Source of the DNA: Dactylorhiza incarnata
Taxonomy: Eukaryota > Streptophyta > Magnoliopsida > Asparagales > Orchidaceae
Reading direction: 5' to 3'
Assembly: GCA_033032865.1 (NCBI GenBank)
Contig: JAWHQI010000185.1
Span: 620,001-684,000, forward strand
Length of the DNA stretch: 64,000 nt
The notes under the pieces were generated by a model that did no database searches, had not been told where the DNA came from, and saw only the letters and a list, made by a program, of their open reading frames with translations. The translations under genes were made by a program, and so were the position numbers. This document shows, one piece after another, positions 44,416 through 55,577 of the stretch (positions are counted from its first letter, which is position 1; each line of letters begins with the position of its first letter).

Positions 44416-46440
44416 ATGGTGGGCGACGCAAGCGAGGCTAATGGTCGGTTGAAGTACGTCTGGGCCTTTTCCGATCACACCTTCTTCCACAGCAACCTGA
44501 CTGAAGAGGAGTGCCTCACCACGATCATTGATTTCATCCCGTCGGGGTTCTCCGCTCGCTACCTTAGCGGGGAGGACGTAATCAATGTTCTCATGCTGGA
44601 TGAGCTCGCCATCCTGACAGCCCACTTCGGGGTCGGCCTGCGCCTACCTCTATCGCCAGAGGTCCTCCAGGTACCCGCTGATCTCGCGCACTTTTACTTT
44701 TTCCGAATGTTAAGATCTCACTCGCTTCTTAAAGACCTCGCGATGTTTTTCGCCAGGTACTAAAGCATTATGGTGTGATACTGGGCCAGCTGACCCCCAA
44801 CGCCGTGGCGGTCATTGTCGCGTTCTCATGCTACAGGCGAGAAGAATGCATTGAGTTTTGCTTGCCGATCTTCCGGAAGCCGTTCTCCATCAGGGCCTAT
44901 AAGGAGGGTACCGCCTATTTCGTGGGCTCGGGACTCAAGGTCAACGAGACCGTCAACAAGAGCCATTACTGGGCTCAGAAGTTCCTTTTCGTCAAAGGGA
45001 ACTTCGACAACGTCCCGTTCTCGCCGATTCAGCACTGCGAGAGCACCTACCGCCCCCGGCTCTCAGCGGACATGATGCCGCTCTGTACCAGTTCTTCAGC
45101 AAGAAGAATTTCGAGGTGGCCCATCTCCGCTGAAAACTCGACTCGCTACCACCAGTGCTCCCTGGGGAGGGTGTGTATCGCGCTTGCTCCCCCCTTTTCT
45201 TTTTGAAGTTCTCGCCTAATGTTCCTAATTGCTGAACTCTTGCAGGTGAGCGAGACCTCCCCGTCCATCCCCCATACGCGAGCAGCCTGTCTTTCCCTAC
45301 AGACCTCGCCCTCGCAAAAATGGGAGCAGATGCCTATCGCGAGACCTCCCGTCCTGCTGGCCCTCCCCCTAAGAAAAGGGGCGAGTCTTCCGGTCGAAAG
45401 GACTCCTCCTCGCAGCCCTCCCAGAAGAAGAGCAAGAAACATCTCCCCCCTTCCGAGAAGGGGAAGGGGCACGCCGAGGCTTCCCCAGGCGAGATCATAC
45501 CGGCTGACTTCCCTGAAGAAAGGGAGTTTGGCGAGCCGGTTGAGAAGGTCGCCAGGGTCTCCTCCTTGCCAGTGTCGGTAAATCACTGGAACTTTTGTCT
45601 CGGCCAAAGGCGCAAGGATGAGGTCGGCGAGTACCTGCTGTACTGAAATCCAGAAGTAAACAAAGCCACCATCTCTACCCTCCTCCCTTCTTGGGTGGAG
45701 CAGCCAACAATCAATGGGCAGGCGTTCTCACTCTACTTTGGACTGTACGACCACGAGGATGCCTCGGTCTTCAAGGCCAAGACTGCGAGGACCTTAGCGT
45801 AAGAAAGTGCGCGAGCCGAGCTCTCCTCTATGGTGCTCGCTCATATGACGGGGTGGCGATGTATCCAGTTGGAGCGTCACAATGAGGAGCTCGCCCTCAC
45901 CTACAAGGATTCCTCCGCCGAGATCACGAGCTTGAAGGAGAAGCTGCTCGCTTCCGAGGCACTCTCCCCTGGCCACCAGGATGTGGTAAGTATTCGAGTT
46001 CTTGCCTCCTTCCTTTCCTAAGTGTTCATATGGCTTACCCATTTCCCCTGCAGAATGCCGAGACCATCCCGGAGCTTCGCTCTCGCATTTTCGGTCTAGA
46101 GAATGAGGTCGCCAGGTTGAAGACTTACAACCAGGAGCTGATCCATGTCGTTGTCCCCCCATCTCCTCGACGCCCGAGGAATGACCAGCGAGCCCGGGAG
46201 GAAGAATGTCGCGAGGCATGCATGACGTCGGCGCGATACATCTTCTGGGCCATATAGGGAGCCGACCTGCTATCTACCAAGGCGGCCTACCTGATGATCG
46301 AGGACGTGGTCCCAGAGCTTTTTTATACCATCCCCGCCACCCACGGACAGCGAGGACAATCGGTCTGCCAGCGGATCTTAGACAAGATTTGTACTTTCAT
46401 TTTAAATATTTTTTTGGCTGGCGAGATCGCCGCAACCCCT
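44416..46440 (+). pseudogene. Antisense intron-containing gene 2 of E1 (Transposase_28-like)
   Basis: The ATG at 44416 gives MVGDASEANGRLK. Exon 1 (44416-44670, exactly 85 codons) ends GLRLPLSPEVLQ. Intron 44671-44756 follows, and exon 2 resumes VLKHYGVILGQLTPNAV, the contiguous motif of the 'putative gypsy-type transposon' family. Further introns fit at 45171-45245 and 45986-46053. Exon 3 is basic (PPKKRG, SQKKSKKH), then comes a coiled coil (LERHNEELALTYKD, and EVARLKTYNQEL after the last intron). Lesions are a frameshift near 45050-45080, an in-frame TGA at about 45120, a TGA at 45644 and a TAG near 46255. The function of this family is unknown despite the name; no transposase catalytic residues are evident. 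It is transcribable away from the pol genes. Confidence 0.75.
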
Positions 46441-46997
46441 GTAATTGATTTTTCGTGAAATGGACATGGGAATTTTACCCTTATTTACTGTATTCTCGCT
46501 ATTTATGTATGCTGCTTTTTCTCATGTCTATCACTTGTTTCTTCTTTTTTTCCATCACATTTGTCATGCCCGCGTCCGCCTGTCCCATGACCGCCTAGCC
46601 TAGACTTAAGGATATGCTTTCACCTCGATAGTTCTCGCCTTTTCGGCAGACCTTAGAGGGATGGATTTCAAGATCCACCCCTCCGAATCTGCCTCGCGGG
46701 TGGGTGGGGGGGGGGAACGTTTCTCCTTTTCGACTTCAGAGAGCGAGGTCCCTGCGTTGCTTCTCGTGCCTTCCCCAGAGACCTGAATGAGCCCTCTCTC
46801 TCACCTGATGCCAGTGAGAGCAATCTTTTTCGTATGGCTCGCCCATCTGGGCTACCCACTTGTCGACTTTCCCTTAGATTGTCTGCGAGGACCCTATTTT
46901 ACCGGGGCCCCTATTGTCTCGCCTTGCGAGACCTCCCGTTCTCGCCATTTTGAGGCCCTTTTGGCAATCAAAAAACTTCCCCTTTGCTGGCTTCTTC
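46441..46997. other. Gene-free spacer in E1
   Basis: Downstream of antisense gene 2. AT-rich at first (possible 3' untranslated region), then GC-rich with a G10 run near 46704-46713. It leads into the tandem array. I see no supported feature. Confidence 0.5.
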
Positions 46998-48130
46998 AGA
47001 GATTAACCTGACCCACCGCCTATGAGAGCCCGACAGCGGAATCGATTTGGGGCATTCCAGCACCAAAGGACTTGTTACTTGCCAGCCTCACCAGATATCA
47101 ACCTGACCCACCGTCTATGAGATCCCGGAAGCGGAATCGATATGGGGCATTCCAGCACCAAAGGACTTGTTACTTGCCAGCCTCTCCAGAGATCAACCTG
47201 ACCCACCGTCTATGAGAGCCCAACGGCAGAATCGATCTGGGGCATTCCAGCACCAAATAACTTGTTACTTGCCAGCCTCTCCAGAGATCAACCTGACCCA
47301 CCGTCTATGAGAGCCCGGCAGTGGAATCGATCTGGGGCATTCTAGCACCAAAGAACTTGTTGCTTGCCATCCTCTCCAGAGATCATCCTGACCCACCGTC
47401 TATGAGAGCCTGGCAGTGGAATCGATCTGGGGCATTCCAGCACCAAAGGACTTGTTACTTGCCAGCCTCTCCAGAGATCAACCTGACCCACCGTCTATGA
47501 AAGCCCGGCAGCAGAATCGATCTGGGGCATTCCAGCACCAAAGAGCTTGCCACTTGCCAGCCTCTCTAGAGATCAACCTGACCACCATCTATGAGAGCCC
47601 GACGGCGGAATCGATCTGGGGCATTCCAGCACTAAAGGACTTGTTACTTGCCAGCCTCTCCAAAGATCAACCTGACCCACCGTCTATGAGAGCCCGGCAG
47701 CGGAATCGATCTGGGGCATTCCCGCACCAAAGAACTTGTTACTTGCCAGCCTCTGCAGAGATTAACCTGACCCACCGTCTATGAGAGCCTGGCAGCGGAA
47801 TCGATCTGGGGCATTCCAGCACCAAAGGACCTGTTACTTGCCAGCCTCTCCAGAGATCAACGTGACCCACCGTCTATGAGAGCCCGACAGCGGAATCGAT
47901 CTGGGGCATTCCAGCACAAAAGGACTTGTTACTTGGCAGCCTCTCCTGAGATCAACCTGACCCACCGTCTATGAGAGCCCGACAGCAGAATCGATCTGGG
48001 GCATTCTAGCACCAAAGAACTTGCCACTTGCCAGCCTCTCCAGAGATCAACCCGACCCACCGTCTATGAGATCCCGGCAGCGGAATCGATCTGGGGCATT
48101 CCAGCACCAAAGGACTTGTTACTTGCTCAA
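46998..48130. repeat. Tandem array, about 94-96-bp unit, about 12 copies
   Basis: The words GATCAACCTGACCCACCGTC, CTATGAGAGCCC, GGAATCGATCTGGGGCATTC and GACTTGTTACTTGCCAGCC recur in that order about a dozen times, from 46998 to 48130. Copies differ by only a few bases each. Unit length is not a multiple of three, so the ORF that runs through 47416-47784 is incidental. It sits between integrase and the antisense genes. Confidence 0.95.
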
Positions 48131-48215
48131 AAACCACTTCAACATCGATGTATTGTGAAGGAAACATACAAAAGTCAGTTACAAAAAAAATGCTTAAGGA
48201 TAAAATCTCTTCAAA

Positions 48216-49400
48216 TCATCCCCACTCTAGACTCAGCCGAGAGGCACCCCTTCCACATCCTGGAGGTGGTACCCCCCCAGACTTGAGCACTTCGCTTACA
48301 ATGTAAGGTCCCTCCCAGTTGGGCTCTAACTTACCTACAGCGGCTCCTCTCCTTGCCGCATCTACCTTCTTCAGGACCAAGTCTCCTTTCTCGAATTGTT
48401 TTATTCTGATATGCTGATCAAAGTACCGGGCCATCCTCCTCTTGACTTCCTCTTGTCGAATAGTAGCGAGGTCTCGGAGCTCTTCTACCAGGTCCAGGGA
48501 CAACCTTTGCACTTCATCATTTTCTACTAGCCATTCTTCATCTCCTTCGCCCGCGGTGATCACCCTGGGGGTTTTTTACTTCGAATTCAATCGGGAGGAC
48601 GACCTCGGACCCATGAGACAGTTTGAAGGGGGTCTCCCCTGTGGCCGTGTTTGGAGTAGTCCTTAAGGCCCACAGGGCCGAGGGAAGCTGCTCCACCCAA
48701 TTGCCCCTGAGATTATCAACTTTCTTCTTCAGCAGGTTGAAAATTATCTTGTTCACTGCCTCCACCTGACCATTACTCCTCGGGCGGTGGACCGATGCGA
48801 ACCTGATGTCTATGCCGAGTTGGGTGCAGAAACTAACAAACACTTCGCTGGCAAATTGTGGTCTGTTGTCTGTTACTATGGCAAGTGGGAGCCCGTGCCT
48901 GCAAATTATCTCACCCCATAAAAAATTCCTTACCACTTGGGACGTTACCTTGGCCAGTGCTTTCACTTCTACCCACTTGGAGAAATAATCTATCATTACC
49001 AATAGGAACTTCTGCTGGCCACTAGCTTGCGGGAAGGGACCTACTAGGTCCAAACCCCATATGGCGAAGGGCCACGAAACTGTGATAGTCCGGAGCCTTT
49101 GAGATGGGAGAAGTTGGATTGGAGCATAGAGCTAACAATTTGAACACTTTCTTGCGAATTCTGCCGCATCCTTGCTGAGGGTGGGCCGAAAATAGCCTTG
49201 CCTCAACACTCTTCCATCCAGAGTCTGGCTCCCGGAGTGACTGCCACACTCCCCCGACTGGATTTCTTCGAGGACTCTAGGGACCTACTCCTCTGATACA
49301 CAACGGGCCAGGAGCCCTGAGAGTGTTTTCCTATATAGTCCTCATGCATGTAAGGAATAATAAGCCAACTTGTACCTGAAGTGTCATTTATCCACATCAC
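48216..49400 (-). pseudogene. E1 integrase
   Basis: The minus strand shows a Tat-type integrase. A decayed zinc-binding part (49400-49130) includes RKCSNC followed by a stop. The core (49053-48538) has LDLVGPFP, IVTDNRPQF and NGQVEAVNK, with 35 residues between the second Asp and the Glu, so the D,D-35-E triad is intact. A frameshift near 48560 leads to the C-terminal part (IRIKQFEKGDLVLKKV, WEGPYIVSEVL). There is no chromodomain, as expected for Tat. Confidence 0.9.
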
Positions 49401-49497
49401 CTTCAGGGAACTTTCCCGATGCCAGGAAGGTGACGAAGGGATCCATCCACGATGCTCGCTGATCCACCTCTATCAGCTCCCCTTCCTCGATGGAAGG

Positions 49498-49911
49498 TCA
49501 GAAGAGTTCTAATACTGTCCCTCCAGCTCGAGGGCCAAACTTGGCTAGGAGGTCCGCCGGGGTGCTCTCCTCCCTCAGCACATGCTTGATGCAGAAAGTG
49601 CGAAATTGACCAAAGACCCCCTTGACATTCTCCAGGTAGCGTTGGAGGGTCGGCTCCTTTGCTTCAAATTCTCCAATTATTTGGCATGCCACCACCATGG
49701 AGTTCATTGAGACCTCCACGTCCTGCACTCCCAGCTCCCTGGCCAGCCGCAGGCCCGCTGACACTGCCTCGTACTCAGCCTGGTTGTTGGTAATTGGGAA
49801 ATGGATGCTCAAGGCTTGCTCAATTTTTGTCTCTTGGGGACTTATTAGGATGATTCCTCCTCCATAGGAGTGCTTCCCTGATGCACCATCCACCAGCATC
49901 TTCCATGCCAC
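49498..49911 (-). pseudogene. E1 archaeal-type RNase H (aRH, RVT_3-like)
   Basis: A second RNase H typical of Tat elements. Motifs are MLVDGASG (first Asp), NNQAEYEAVSAGLRLA (Glu) and EESTPADLLAKFG (last Asp). The third catalytic position, normally DS in this family, reads VSMNSMVV, so Asp has become Asn. A stop separates it from the preceding RNase H (49921). The domain is thought to have been acquired to replace the Ty3-type RNase H. Confidence 0.88.
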
Positions 49912-49920
49912 CGGGGGAGG

Positions 49921-51024
49921 TTATTCTTGCTCCCCCACTTCAGTTGCGTAGTCCGCCATGAAGTCCGCCACTGCTTGTGCCTTGATTGACATCCTAGGCA
50001 AAAACGCGATGTCGAACTCTCTCAGCTCCACAGACCATTTGGCTAGCCTCCCCGAATGCTCCACCCCTTCCATGACTTTGCGAAGCGGGTGGTCGGTCAC
50101 CACTTTGATTCAGTGTGCTTGGAAGTATGGCCTGAGCTTCCGAGCCGATACCACCAAAGTGAAAGCCAACTTTTCCAAAATTGGTTATCGGAGCTCCACC
50201 TTCCTCAGCACTCGACTGACGTAGTAGATTGGGAACTGCCTCATCCCTTCTTCCCGGACCAACACCGAACTCACTGCCTCAGATCCTACCCCCAAGTATA
50301 GGGATAGATCCTCCCCTTGCCTTGGTCCCTAGAGTAGAGGAGTCTGGGTGAGTTGCTCTTTCAAAGCTTGGAAAGCATCCTCACATTCTAAAGTCCATTC
50401 AAATTTCTTGTTTCCCCGCAGCACCTTGAAGAAAGGTGCACACTTCTCACCCGCCTTGGAGAGGAACCTGGTGAGTCCAACCAATTTTCCCGTGAGGCGC
50501 TGAACCTCCTTCGCATTTCTTGGCGACCCCAACTCCACGATTTCTTTAACCTTATCTGGGTTAGGCTCCACCCCTGCTGGTGTGGGCAAGTGACCCAGGA
50601 ACTTTCCCCTACTATCCCCGATGACACAGTTCAGGGGGTTGAGTTTCATCTTGTACTTCTGCAAGGTCCCAAAGGTCTCTTCAAGGTCTTAGAGGTGAGA
50701 CTTGAGGTCCCGGCTCTTTATCATGAGGTCATCAACATAGACCTCCAAGTTTCTTCCCTTCTGCTCTCAGAAGACCCTATCCATCATTCGTTGGTACGTG
50801 TCCCCTGCATTCTTAAGCCCAAAGGGCATCATCTTATAACAATAGCACCCATCCCCTATGATGAAGGAGACATTTTTGATGTTGGAGGGGGGGTGCATTC
50901 GGATCTGATGATAACCTGAAAAAACATCTAAGAAAGACATTACAGGGAAACCGACGGCTGAATCAACCAACGCGTCGATTCTAGGCAAGGGGTAACAATC
51001 CTTGGGGAATGATTTATTAAGCAA
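49921..51024 (-). pseudogene. E1 reverse transcriptase core and Ty3-type RNase H
   Basis: The minus strand from X's left edge encodes NKSFPKDCYPLPRIDALVD, FLDVFSGYHQI and MPFGLKNAGDTYQRMM. After a stop at 50767 comes the catalytic YVDDLMIKS box (about 50735-50710), intact. The connection and thumb follow (50664-50329). The first RNase H (to 49921) reads LYLGVGSEAVSSVL where active enzymes have an Asp, so it looks vestigial, as is usual in Tat. Several stops are present. Confidence 0.9.
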
Positions 51025-51028
51025 GGAA

Positions 51029-52272
51029 TGTGAAATTTTTTTGAATCTTTATGGAGTGAGCAGGAATCATACAACTTAGATTTTAGAAGCCAAACAACCA
51101 AAAACACGTGAAGGAAATATAGTCTTTATTGATAAGCAAAATCTTCATTACAGGGAGACGTATGCTTGGCGAGACATGATTTCGCCAGCACACAAAACAG
51201 AAGAAGAAAATACACAACTTGAAAGGAAGATAACTGAGACCGCTCCAGACCGCGCGGCCTACTTGCCGATCTCTGCAAGCCGCCTAACCGCACAACACTG
51301 CCAGTTACAGAACACCACCTCAGACCGCTGAGCAGACCACACCCTCCTTACGAACTCCACTGATTCTCCCGAACTCCAGCAACCCACACTGCAAGCCGCA
51401 GACTGCCCGAACACTTTCAGAGGAAGAGGTGATCGCTGCAGACTGCACTATCCGCAGAAGCTGCACAAGAAAATTCAATCAGCAGACCGCCCGGTCAGAA
51501 AAGAACAGACCGCAGGAATTAGGAACAACTCAGCTTACACTTGGTGTGTATTAATTTGCTGCTACAGTGGCTCCTATTTATAGGCGTGGGACCTGATCCT
51601 GTCACCACCCTATGAGATAGGATCACCACCCCCAGACCACGCGACCAGACCGGTCAACCTGCGCGATCAGCAACAGTTCTTTCTGCTTCACTTGATGAGC
51701 TCGCCGGCTTCACCCAGACCGCGGGAGATCGCCACTCCCTTAGTCAAAATGTGACTCCATAAGGAGATCGCCAGACTGCCAAGAAGCAGCCCACCACCAA
51801 GGTTTGCCCGAGACCGCAAACACTGTCTGTTCGCCACAAGACCGCGAACACCTGTTCCCATGCCGACCTCCTCCTGAGACCGAGAACAGAGACCTGTTCG
51901 CATACCAGCCTCCTCCTGAGACCGCGAACAGAGACTGCACGACTAAGAGCCTTCGTCCGCGAATACTACCAGAAAACCCGGGCAGCCACCAGACCGGAAT
52001 TGTGGAAACCTGGACCAACCTGTGCGGTCACGCCAGACCGGCATAGTCCTGAAGAAGCCATCCCGCCACGCGGTCAAATACAGACCGCGTGGCCTCACCT
52101 TCATCCGCCTTGGACAGATACCAGCGGTCATGTCAGGAGACTACGACTAGGCAAGACAAGCCAGACCGCAGAACAGATCGCCAGGTCGTGCGGTCTCACC
52201 AGACCGCGCGACCTCCTCCCAGACCTCCCAGATCCAAAAACTCCACAAACTTCCACTTCAACATTTTCAACA
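51029..52272 (-). mobile_element. Solo LTR X, same family as C3
   Basis: 1,244 bp with TG..CA ends and a perfect TSD AGGAA (51024-51028, 52273-52277). It interrupts E1 RT just after WRMCIDF. The outer ends and a CTATAAATAG minus-strand TATA (about 51568-51580) match the C3 LTR. No PBS, gene or second LTR is present, so it arose by LTR-LTR recombination. The word AGACCGC and close variants recur many times (51240-52210). Confidence 0.93.
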
Positions 52273-52277
52273 AGGAA

Positions 52278-52840
52278 AAGTCGATACACATCCTCCACTT
52301 ACCTCCTCCCTTTTTTACCATCACCACGTTGGAGACCCAGCCTGGATACTGGATCTCTGATACAAAACCCGCCTATAGGAGCTTACCCACCTCCTCTCGG
52401 ATGGGCCCCTCTAGCTTATCTGCTGTGGCCCTCTTCTTTTGACGGATGGGGTGGGTGCCTAGGTCGAGATTGAGTCGATGGCAAGCCACATCCGCATCGA
52501 TCCTGGGCATCTCCGCGGCACTCCAGGCGAAGACATCCACATTTTCCTGGACGCAGGCCAGGATCTGCTTCTGCTCCTCTAGGCCAAGCTCTCCGCTGAT
52601 GTGGGCCTTTTCCACCACCCCGGCCCGGGTGGTGACCTCGAGCTCCACAACCTCCTCCACGGTCTCCAGTCGGGACTGCTCTCCCCAACCTTCTTCCTTC
52701 TCCTCGTCACAAGTTGGCACTTCGACCTTCTCTTCTCCTTCTCCCCCCTGAACCTTCATCACCTCTTCCGCCCCTCGCTCCTGGGCCCGACCTTCTATCT
52801 CTTCCTTCTCCTCCTCTCCTTCTCTCATTTGCTCCTCCAC
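52278..52840 (-). pseudogene. E1 RT N-terminal region
   Basis: The minus strand opens with a long Glu-rich linker, then DVFAWSAAEMPRIDADV and HRLNLDLGTHPIRQKKR, a signature of Tat polyproteins upstream of RT. It reaches VSNVVMVKKGGGKWRMCIDF at the X insertion. One stop (after VGKLL, at 52373) is in frame. Confidence 0.9.
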
Positions 52841-52870
52841 TTCTCAGAGACCCGCCATCTCTCCCACCTC

Positions 52871-53503
52871 CTAATCCCATTTCTCTGCTTCGGCTATCCA
52901 GGAGATGGTGTTTACTACCGTCACGTAGCACTGCCTTGCTACCTTCGGATCCCCTCTTACCCGAATCTGGACTCCTCTCGAGTTGAACTTGAGACATTGG
53001 TGAAAAATGGCGGTGACGCATCGGAAAGCACTGATTAGCGGCCTTCCGAAGATGGCACTATAGCTGCTGGGATCATCCACTATGACAAAGCGGCAATTCC
53101 GAGATTGCCTACCTAGGACCACATTGAGCCCCACTCCCCCCTCTACCTCCTTCCTCTCTCCGGAGAATCTGAACAACGGTCCATCCGAGGCCAACACCCT
53201 CTTGGCTTCCACCTTCATCTCATCGAGCGCCTTCTTGAAGATGACGTTGATGGAGCTTCCGTTGTCCACAAGAATCTAGGACACAGTTACGTTCTCGATG
53301 GCTGTTTGGATGACCAATGCATCGCAGAAAGGGTCCTCATGACCCGGCATGTCCCTTTGAGAGAAAGTGATTTTTTCTGCTGGGGGTGGGGCCATGGATG
53401 TCGAAGCCATGCTCCAGCGGTAGATGGTATGGAGGCTCGCCTTACAGGTTGCCTCCACCCCTACTCCCCCGTGGATCACTCTGATCCCTCCTCGGGTCCC
53501 CAC
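52871..53503 (-). pseudogene. E1 aspartic protease region
   Basis: A single frame apart from one TAG at about 53276. ITFSQRDMPGHEDPFCDALVI leads into ILVDNGSSINVIF, where DNG is the protease active site (D-T/S/N-G). FGRPLISAFRCV marks the C-terminal half. It lies between gag and RT as in all gypsy elements. Confidence 0.87.
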
Positions 53504-53539
53504 ATCAGCCCGGTCCTCACACCTCTCCTCCTCGTCCTC

Positions 53540-54397
53540 TCAAGGCAGGACCTCTTCGATCCTCACCTGCTGCTGCTGCTGCCGCGCCGACATTCTAGCA
53601 CTCTTTGTCTCCAAGAACTCTAGGTAAGTGGCCGTTGCGTGACCTTCCTCATCATGGAAGTCACAGTATGGCAACGTCACCTCTCCCCTCTCGGCCTCTG
53701 CCGCCCTATTTCCCCTTCTCCTTCCTGCTCCTGCTTCTGCTACTTCTCTCCTTCCTCTTCCTCCTCTTCCTCGCCTGATCGCCATGGTCTGCTGATGCGG
53801 GGGAGGCACCAGCCTTGGACCTTGCCTCCATCCCAACTGATGGGGTCTTCCTGGCCCCCCCCCCCATAGAAGTTACCCCCTCCCGGGGCATAACCTCTTC
53901 CTTGACCTTGCATCCCCCCGCCCTGCTGCCTCCATCCCCCCTCTGGAGCCCGGGGCTCTTCCCTTCTCTGCACCTCCTGCTGCCTGAACTCCGGCTCACT
54001 GAGCTTTAATAGCCTCCTGGTGAGCTCCAAAATGGCCTCCTCACTCTCGACTTCCTCCCCCACCCTCTCCATCAACTCCTCGTAGGAGACGGGGGCCTTT
54101 CTCTTCAGATCCATCTTGAAGAAACTCTTCCTCAGCCCCAAAGTGAAGGCGAGCTAAAGCGCAAACCTGGCATCTCCTGGGTGAGCAATACTTCCTCCTA
54201 AAACTGATTCGCGTAGTGAGCCAACATCTCCTTGGGCTCCTGCTTCACCATTAAGAGGGACTCGGCGTCCTTCTTCCTCTTCTCAAATTTAAAAACTGCC
54301 ACAAGAAGCTTCTACGCAAGTCCTCAAATGCGTAGATTGACCCGACAGGGAGTTGGTGGAACCACTCCATGGCCATCTCCTTTAGGGTGACAGCGAA
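53540..54397 (-). pseudogene. E1 gag, C-terminal two thirds
   Basis: The minus strand from the C3 junction reads LKEMAMEWFHQLPVGSIYAF, the gag capsid motif of Tat elements. It continues as MDLKRKAPVSYEELMERVGE and a Gly/Arg-rich RNA-binding stretch (54050-53740). It ends at YCDFHDEEGHATATYLEF, the CX2H..GH knuckle variant of this lineage. Frames change near 54170, near a C12 run at 53857 and near 53740. The N-terminus lies right of C3, outside the window. Confidence 0.85.
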
Positions 54398-54402
54398 GAG
54401 CC

Positions 54403-55577
54403 TGTTAAAATTTTTGATTTGAATTGTTTAAATCGTTTAGGAGAAAGCAGGAGTTGCATCAACTGAGTTAAAGCCAAACAACCACAATATGTCACACAGC
54501 AAAACAAAGCTTTATTGAATCACAATACTTGATTACAGTGCGAGGTATACATGGCAAGACATGATTCATAAGAATCACGAAGGAGAGAAGAACAAACACA
54601 CCAAAAACAAATCTGGCGGCTTGACAGGTAGAGACCGCACAGACCGCTCGACTCCAGAGACCGCCCGGCTTGACCTGAGAGTGCACGAACAGAAAATAGG
54701 CAAGATGACCTACACTGCCAGACCGCCACCTCAGACCGCACAGACTGGAGCTTATTGCACTGAACAAAGAGCTGAAGCTATAGCCATACCGTAACTCAGA
54801 TCGCCTAACCGCTGAAGGTCGCCTGATCGCCGAGTTCACTGCGAACAGCACAAGAACAACATAAACCAGTTCGCAGACAAGCCACTGCCGAATTGTTTAT
54901 TCAAGCCGCTAGGAAATCACCAAGGAAGGAGACTGCAACCTGCTGACCGCAAACCTGCGAACACAACAAATAGTCAACTCACATCCGAGACCGCCCGACC
55001 TCAAAGTGAGACCGCACGAAACAACCCAGGCTCTAGTTCTTACAATTCTCGTTATGAATGACGGGCCCTGCACCCCTATTTATAGGCGGGTAGACGGATG
55101 TCGTCACCGCACAAGAGAGATACAATCAACACCCATCAGATCGCGAGCGGTCTCACGAAGCAGACCGCGCGATCAGACCACTTGGACAACAGCCTGTCCA
55201 AGACCGCAAGTCAGCAGCAAACCGCACACAAGCCACGCGAACTCGGAGCATTCCTTCCTTAGATCGCCAAGAGCAAATCAAAAACATCTGGCCGACTTCA
55301 GACAAATTGCCAGATTGCCCAGCATAAGCCGCCTGGTCACAGCGGTTACACAAGAACAGATAGCCCGGTCTTCTACAAAGAAGATAGGCCAACCAAGCAG
55401 AACAAACCGGGAAGAGACCGCAGCAAACTAGAGCAGACCGGCCAAGCACAGCAGGCCGCCAGAGACAGACCGGCAGAGCTAGACCGGCAAAACACCAGAG
55501 CAGAGACCGCACGGTCTCTGCGATCACCAAAATCCAGACCGCCGGCCACCATCCACTCCACTTCAACAATTTCAACA
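54403..55577 (-). mobile_element. 3' LTR of C3
   Basis: 1,175 bp, TGTTAAAATT to TTTCAACA on the plus strand. A minus-strand TATA box (CTATAAATAG) lies at about 55078-55087. AGACCGC and GCGGTCT words are scattered from 54620 to 55550. Compared with the 5' LTR it has a short insertion near 54423. Confidence 0.93.

Noticed and set aside
44416..46440. DNA transposon (MULE/CACTA) inserted in E1
   Set aside because: The family name includes 'transposase', but no terminal inverted repeats, target duplication or DDE triad are visible around it, and gene 1's start is shared at the same place in E2. It behaves as part of the Tat element.
47416..47784. 122-codon ORF in the tandem array as a repeat protein gene
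   Set aside because: The repeat unit is 94-96 bp, not a multiple of three, so the frame cycles through the unit and stays open by chance.
46998..48130. CRISPR-like array
   Set aside because: Units are contiguous and nearly identical over their whole length with no variable spacers, and this is plant retrotransposon DNA.
51804..52473. Plus-strand ORFs across X and its right flank
   Set aside because: They cross the solo-LTR boundary and TSD, and have no domain. They are open only because of the GC-rich AGACCGC words.
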